From NCBI GenBank assembly GCA_035772735.1, contig JASDFA010000007.1, positions 82,607,501 to 82,671,500 of the forward strand: 64,000 bases of DNA. The letters run 5' to 3'. Positions within the stretch are counted from its first letter, which is position 1; the number at the start of each line of letters is the position of its first letter. The position numbers were made by a program, and so were the translations under genes. This document shows, one piece after another, positions 58,788-64,000 of the stretch. Origin of the DNA: Datura wrightii. Taxonomy: Eukaryota > Streptophyta > Magnoliopsida > Solanales > Solanaceae. Under the pieces are notes generated by a model. That model ran no database searches, was not told where the DNA came from, and saw nothing but the letters and a program-made list of their open reading frames with translations.

Positions 58788-61109
58788 CTAGGCTTGAAAT
58801 AAATGAGGTTATCTGGTCTTCATATCTTCCTTCGCCTCCCAAGTCATCTCCTCTCGGTTCTTGTTACGCCATAATACCTTGCCAGACGAAATATCTTTAG
58901 TTCTCAATCTACGAATCTGTGTGTCTAGGATAGCTACTGGTAGGGGTGGGCATTCGGTTTTTCGGTTTGGTTTCTTTAAATTTCGGTTCGGTTTTTTTGG
59001 TTTTCGGTTTTTCATGTAGTGTACCGAACACCGAACCAAACTAATTCGGTTCAGTTTTTTCGGTTTTTCTAATTCAGTTTTTTTGGTTATGGGCCTAATT
59101 AATGGGCTATTTTTTAACTTACAAAATGAGCTACTTTTAAAATTAAAAATGAGTTGTTTTATCTTTTTAAATTCAAAATAAATTATTTTAAGTTTGAATT
59201 CTAAAGTTTAATTCAACTAAACTTAATTTTAAATTTTTAAATAAAGAAAATAGTGGGATCAATTGATTTACATTTAGTAGTACATACATAACATTTGAAT
59301 TTTTGATAATAAATTTTCTCATATGCTTAATATCCTTATAACAAAACCAATAAAAAGTTAAGGGTCTTTTAAGATTTTAATAATCTATGGTCCCTAATTT
59401 CTTGTTAAATAAATATTATATATTTCATTTTTCTTTCAAAGCATATTAATAATAGTAAGAATTTTCTTAACATGCTAAAACTTTTATAAAACTTGTTATT
59501 TGTAAAAAAAACTTAAGCAATTGTATCAATTCTATAAATAATTCTCTAAATGTAAATGTGCTTTGAGATTTGGGTTGGGTGTAGTATTTTTATTTTTTTG
59601 AAATTAAGTTATAATTTAAAAAAAAAATGTAAAATTTCGGTTAAACCGAAAAACCGAAAAACCGAAATATGAAAACCGAAAACCGAACCGAAAAACCGAA
59701 ATTTAAAAAAAAAACCGAAACCGAACTGAAAAACCGAAAAAACCGAAACTGAAAAATCGAATTAATTCGGTTCGGTTCGGTTTTTCGGTTTTCGGTTTTT
59801 TTGCCCACCCCTAGCTACTGGATCCTCTTCATAGGACAACTCTTCTGTAACCTGGATATCCTGGACTGGGACTGCTCTAGATGGGTCTCCTATGCATTTC
59901 CTCAGCATAGATACATGGAAGACCGGATGAACGGATTCCAATTCTGGAGGCAAGTTCAATTCATGTGCTACTCGGCCTATCCTTCGACGAATTTGATAAG
60001 GCCCAACAAATCTCGGACTGGGCTTACCTTTCTTGCCAAATCTCATCACCCCTTTCATCAGAGATACCTTCAGAAATACCCAGTCATTTACATTAAATTC
60101 CAGGTCTCTGCGCCCCTACATCAGCATATGATTTCTGGCGGCTCTGTGCAGTCAGTAGGCGTTCCCTGGTAAGCTTTACCTTCTCCTCTGACTGTTGAAT
60201 GATTTCTGGCCCAATCAACGCTGATTCTCCCACTTCAAACCAGCCAACCGGCGATCTGCATTTTCGCCCATACAATGCTTCAAAGGGCGCCATCTGGATG
60301 GCTGAGTGATAGCTATTATTATAAGCAAATTCAATTAACGGCAAATGCTCGTCCCAGCTACCTCCAAAATCTAGCACACACGCTCGTAGCATGTCCTCGA
60401 GCGTCTGAATAGTGCGCTCAGCCTGTCCAACTGTCTGAGGGTGGAGTGCTGTGCTCAAATTAATCTGCGTTCCCAGACCTCTCTGGAACGACTGCCAAAA
60501 TCTAGCTGTAAACTGTGCTCCTCTGTCTGAAATAATAGATACTGGAACACCATGTAATCTAACTATTTCTCTGATATACAATTCAGCATAATCCTCGACA
60601 GAGAAAGTAGCTTTCACTGGCAGGAAATGAGCTGATTTTGTCAGCCTGTCAACTATTACCCAAATAGAATCGTGTCTATGTTTGGTACGGGGTAGTCCTG
60701 CTACAAAATCCATATTCACTGCTTCCCATTTCCAGGGAGGCACAACTATGTCCTGAGTTAACCCGCCTGGTTTCTGGTGTTCCGCTTTTACCTATTGGCA
60801 GTTAGGACACTGGGCTACAAATTCAGCAATTTCTCTTTTCATTCCTGGCCACCAATAATTTTCCTTGATATCATGGTACACTTTTGTCGCACTGGGGTGA
60901 AGAGAATAACGGGCGTAATGTACCTCGTTCATAATCTGTTGGTGGAGCCCTGAAACATCTGGAACACAGAGGCGGCCTTTACATAACAACACTCCTTCCT
61001 CAATTATCTGAAAATCTGGCGCTTTACCCTGCTGGATTCTGTCTTTGAGCTGGATCTGGTCAGGATCCTCATACTGCCGTTCTTTTAATTCCACAACTAA
61101 TGATGACAT
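58788..61109 (-). pseudogene. Element G integrase and chromodomain
   Basis: From right to left: the HHCC end (YSLHPSATKVYHD, CPNCQ) with a TAG at 60792, the core with NMDFVAGLP, LTKSAHFLPVK, SDRGAQFTARFW and EFAYNNSYHS up to 60093. A frame change follows, then MKGVMRFGKKGKPSPRF and VHPVFHVSMLRKC. The hAT insertion (58941-59813) adds 881 bases including its duplication. Beyond it the chromodomain LWRNKNREEMTWEAKEDM continues in the frame expected from that length. One Tyr-position stop precedes the natural end at 58788. Confidence 0.85.
58941..59813. mobile_element. hAT-type nonautonomous transposon with CGGTTTTT arrays
   Basis: Terminal inverted repeats TAGGGGTGGGCA (58941-58952) and TGCCCACCCCTA (59802-59813), flanked by the exact 8-bp duplication GCTACTGG (58933-58940, 59814-59821). 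Both ends carry dense subterminal repeats of CGGTTTTT (left) and AAAAACCG (right), around an AT-rich centre without an ORF. It depends on an outside hAT transposase. Confidence 0.9.
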
Positions 61110-61118
61110 GGCGGTGTT

Positions 61119-62880
61119 CTAAATTATCGCTCTGTTGTCCTCTGTGTCTGCTATACGAACGGCTAGGCTGGCTAATTGATGTATCTCCCTGACCAACTCC
61201 CGCTGCTCTGGCTGCAAATATACAAAACTTCCCATGGATTTACGGCTGAGAGTATCTGCTACTATGTTGTCTTTTCCCGGATGATACAAAATATCCACAT
61301 CATAATCTTTCAATAACTCCAACCAGCGACGCTGTCGCAAATTCAACTCCCTCTGAGTGAAGATATACTATAGGCTCTTATGATCTGTGAAAATATCCAC
61401 ATGGATGCCATACAAGTAATGTCTCCATATCTTTAAGGCGTGGATCACTGCGGCTAACTCCAGGTCGTGGGTAGGGTAATTCTTTTCGTGTTTCCTCAAC
61501 TGTCTGGAAGCATACGCAATCACCTTACCATGCTGCATCAACACACAACCCAACCCAATGCCTGATGCATCGCAATACACTGAATAACCTTCTGTACCTT
61601 CCGGCAATGCTAACACTGGGGCGGAGGTTAATCTGTCTTTTAACTCCTGGAAGATCTGCTCACATGCCTCTGTCCACTGAAACTTCGCTGCTTTCTGCGT
61701 CAGTTTAGTCAGTGGTGCCGCTATAGTAGAGAATCCCTCAACAAATCTCCTGTAATATCCCGCTAACCCCAGAAAACTGCGGACTTCAGTCGAAGTGGTA
61801 GGCCTAGGCCAGGTTTTAACTGTTGCTATCTTCTGCATGTCAACCTGTATACCAGCATCCGACACAATATGCCCCAAGAAGGCTACTGAGTTCAGCCAGA
61901 ATTCACACTTGGATAACTTAGCATATAATTAACGGTCCCTGAGAATCTGTAGCACTATCCGTAAATGAGCCTGGTGATCTGCTTCAGAGTGAGAATACAC
62001 CAGAATATCATCAATAAACACTATAATAGGTCCAGGTATGGTCTGAAAATGCTATTCATCAGGTCCATGAATATTACTGGGGCATTCGTCAACCCGAAGG
62101 ACATAACTAGGAATTCAAAGTGTCCATATCGGGTCCTGAGAGCCATTTTGGGAATGTCTCTTTCACGAACTCAGACCTGATGATATCCGGACCGCAAGTC
62201 AATCTTGGAGAAATATATACCCCGTTTAACTGATCAAACAAATCATCTATTCTGGGAAGCGGATACTTATTCTTTACTGTAACTTTATTCAGCTGCCGGT
62301 AATATATACACATGCGGAGCGATCCATCCTTCTTTCTCACAAATAGAACTGGCACCCCACGGTGAAGTACTCGGCCTGATAAAATCCTTATCTAGCAGGT
62401 CCTTTAGCTGCTCCTTTAATTCTCTGAGTTCAGCAGGAGCCATGCGATACGGAGGAATTGATATAGGCTGAGTGCATGGTAGCAAGTCAATTGCAAAATC
62501 TATCTCCCTTTCTGGGGGAATACCAGGTAACTCGTCTGGAAATACATTAGGGAATTCATTCACCACCGGAACAGACTGAAGTGTCGGAGAATCTACCCAA
62601 ACATTCTAAACCCTGACTAGGTGGTAGATACATCCCTTAGTTATCAATTTCCTCGCCTGAAGGTAGGAAATAAACCTACCTCTGCCTTTCCACTCTCGCA
62701 CTGCCTCTCCTGGAAAGTGGAATCGGACCGTCTTGATCCAACATTCTATGTTAGCATAGCATGGCATCAACCAATCCATACCCATAATGGCATCGAAATC
62801 AATCATTTCTGACTCTACCAGATCTACTGTAGTCTGGCGATCAGCAACCTCTACTGTACACCCTCGATAAATTCTACTAG
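61119..62880 (-). pseudogene. Element G reverse transcriptase and RNase H
   Basis: RT has IPPEREIDFAIDLLPCTQP, a frame change, FVRKKDGSLRMCIYYRQLN, further frame changes, then IIVFIDDILVYSHSEA (about 61985-62035) with the catalytic Asp pair intact. After GHIVSDAG the connection FLGLAGYYRRFVEGF and RNase H YCDASGIGLGCVLMQHG and THDLELAAVIHAL are open from 61877 to 61368. A TAG (Gln position) lies at 61368 and another at 61119. Confidence 0.85.
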
Positions 62881-64000
62881 CTATAATGGAGTTACCGACA
62901 GGTGTAGATACTGAAAAGGGCTGCTGTAATAACTCTAGTGCGACTTAAACTTTCGAGCCACAAATGGGGTAATATATGACAGAGTGGACCCTGGATCAAT
63001 CAGTACATAAGCAGGGCATGAACAGATAGTCATCATACCTGTCACTACATCTAGAGACGCCTCTGAGTCCTGTCTCCCTGGTAATGCATAGGTACGACTT
63101 GAGCCCGTACCTGAACTGGAGGCTCCTAATCTACCTCGACCTCTACCTACTGTACCTGAGGGCCTACGCCCTACCGAGGCTGCTGGAGCTCGTGGCCCTG
63201 CGGATCCCCTATCATTACTATCTCTGCTCTCTTGTCCCCTGGCCGGACAATCTCTCATGCGGTGCCCCTCCTGCCCGCAAATATAACACCCCGAGGAGCC
63301 ATATCTACAAGCTCCGATGTGAGATCGGCCGCAATTAGGGCAGGGTGTGGGTGTAAATCTGCTCTGCTCTCCCCTTCTCTACTGTGGGGAATCTACTGTT
63401 CGAGAACTGCCACCAGACTCTGACTGCCCTCGACGAGCAAATCTACCTTGATGCTGCTGTTGTGGTGGAGGTGGGGGTCTAGGGGGTCTGTCTGAGAGTC
63501 GGGTCCTGGGTCCTCTCTGAACCTCCCTCTGCATTCCATCTGATCTGTCTCTGCGGCGCTGTTCCTGATTTGTCTGTCTACTACCCTATTGCCGCTGTCT
63601 AAGGCCCTCAATGGTCTGGGCAAAGGCCTGTACTCGGGCAATATCCATATCTTCTCGTAACATAGCCGTCATGCATGCTTCAATGTATTCTGGGTTCAGA
63701 CCCATAATAAACCTGTGAACTTTGGATGACATAGTGTCCACAAAGGCTGGAGCATAGCGGGCTAAGGATTCAAACTGTAAAGCATATTCTCGTACGCTCC
63801 TCACCCCCTGCTCCAAATGCAAAAACTGATCCATCCGGGCCTGCCGGATCTCCCATGGAAAGTAACGGTCCAGGAAGGCCTCTGAGAAGCTGGACCAGGT
63901 CGGAGGGGCAACATCTCTCCCTCGAGACCTTTCCCAACTCTCGTACCATAATACAGCTATGTCCTGCAACCAAAACACTGCCAGCTCAACTGATTCTGTA
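62881..64000 (-). pseudogene. Element G gag and protease, 5' end outside window
   Basis: Gag core from the edge (IAVLWYESWERSRGRD, LDRYFPWEIRQARMD), then a Gln/Arg/Pro linker with TAG codons at 63586 and near 63381, and zinc motifs CPNCGRSHIGAC and CYICGQEGHRMRDC (63245-63340). The protease active site is VLIDPGSTLSYITP (about 62965-63005), the normal family form. All in one frame apart from the two stops, up to the break near 62943. Confidence 0.85.

Larger units (their letters stand above)
55731..64000 (-). mobile_element. Element G: Tekay/Del-like chromovirus, 5' part beyond the window
   Basis: Minus-oriented: 3' LTR 55731-58518, polypurine tract, chromodomain, integrase, RNase H, RT, protease and gag, running off the right edge. 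Better preserved than E: gag has two nonsense codons, while RT has several frame changes. A hAT-type transposon interrupts the chromodomain region. Confidence 0.9.

Overview
This window is plant nuclear DNA made almost entirely of nested LTR retrotransposons; I see no intact host gene. The evidence is two Athila-like elements primed from tRNA-Asp, several Tekay/Del-like chromodomain Ty3/gypsy elements primed from tRNA-iMet, two Ty1/copia elements, solo LTRs with target-site duplications (TSDs), a hAT-type nonautonomous transposon and a probable SINE remnant. A eudicot, perhaps Solanaceae, is my inference from the general look of the repeats; no gene here proves it.

Layout. 1-923 is part of an Athila-like LTR (minus) sitting in the end of a Tekay-like LTR (924-1288). 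1289-2596 is old AT-rich and CCA-rich DNA. 2597-26487 is a compound insertion. It has a chromovirus LTR at each end in inverted orientation (A at 2597-4815, D at 24263-26487), and CAAAT lies directly outside both ends. Inside are a second truncated LTR (B, 4816-6923) and a minus-strand gag-protease pseudogene. That pseudogene is split by two Athila-like nonautonomous elements: element 1 (7266-17056, TSD GCTAC, gag-protease plus an unrelated ORF2, no RT/RNaseH/integrase) and element 2 (17844-23808, minus, one unclassified ORF). 26493-28365 and 33447-33936 are old AT-rich DNA. Between them a solo LTR (28366-33441, TSD TTAAC) contains another solo LTR (29852-32330, TSD CAAGT). 33942-38523 is a dead copia element (minus). 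38709-41589 is the 5' half of a second copia element (plus), cut off by chromovirus E (41590-55730, plus). E is split by chromovirus derivative F (46699-53874, minus) and truncated by its relative G (55731 to beyond 64000, minus). G's chromodomain region holds a hAT-type insertion (58941-59813).

No coding region is clearly functional: all large ones carry nonsense codons or frameshifts. The most interesting material is noncoding. (1) Both Athila-like elements carry, just after their first coding region, a conserved block ending in a hairpin with loop AGGCAA whose stem shows two compensatory base-pair changes. (2) Each has three exact copies of the polypurine-tract word AAGTGTGGGGT, two of them internal. 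(3) LTR promoters of unrelated superfamilies (Athila-like and Tekay-like) share inverted repeats built on TGTCACGGAG close to the TATA box, and the same module recurs inside element 1 ahead of ORF2. (4) The compound insertion has two outward U3 ends with matching 5-bp flanks, which an ordinary LTR insertion cannot give. Together (1)-(3) suggest an RT-less, two-ORF Athila-like parasite lineage with its own RNA structures, possible extra plus-strand primers and a possible internal promoter.
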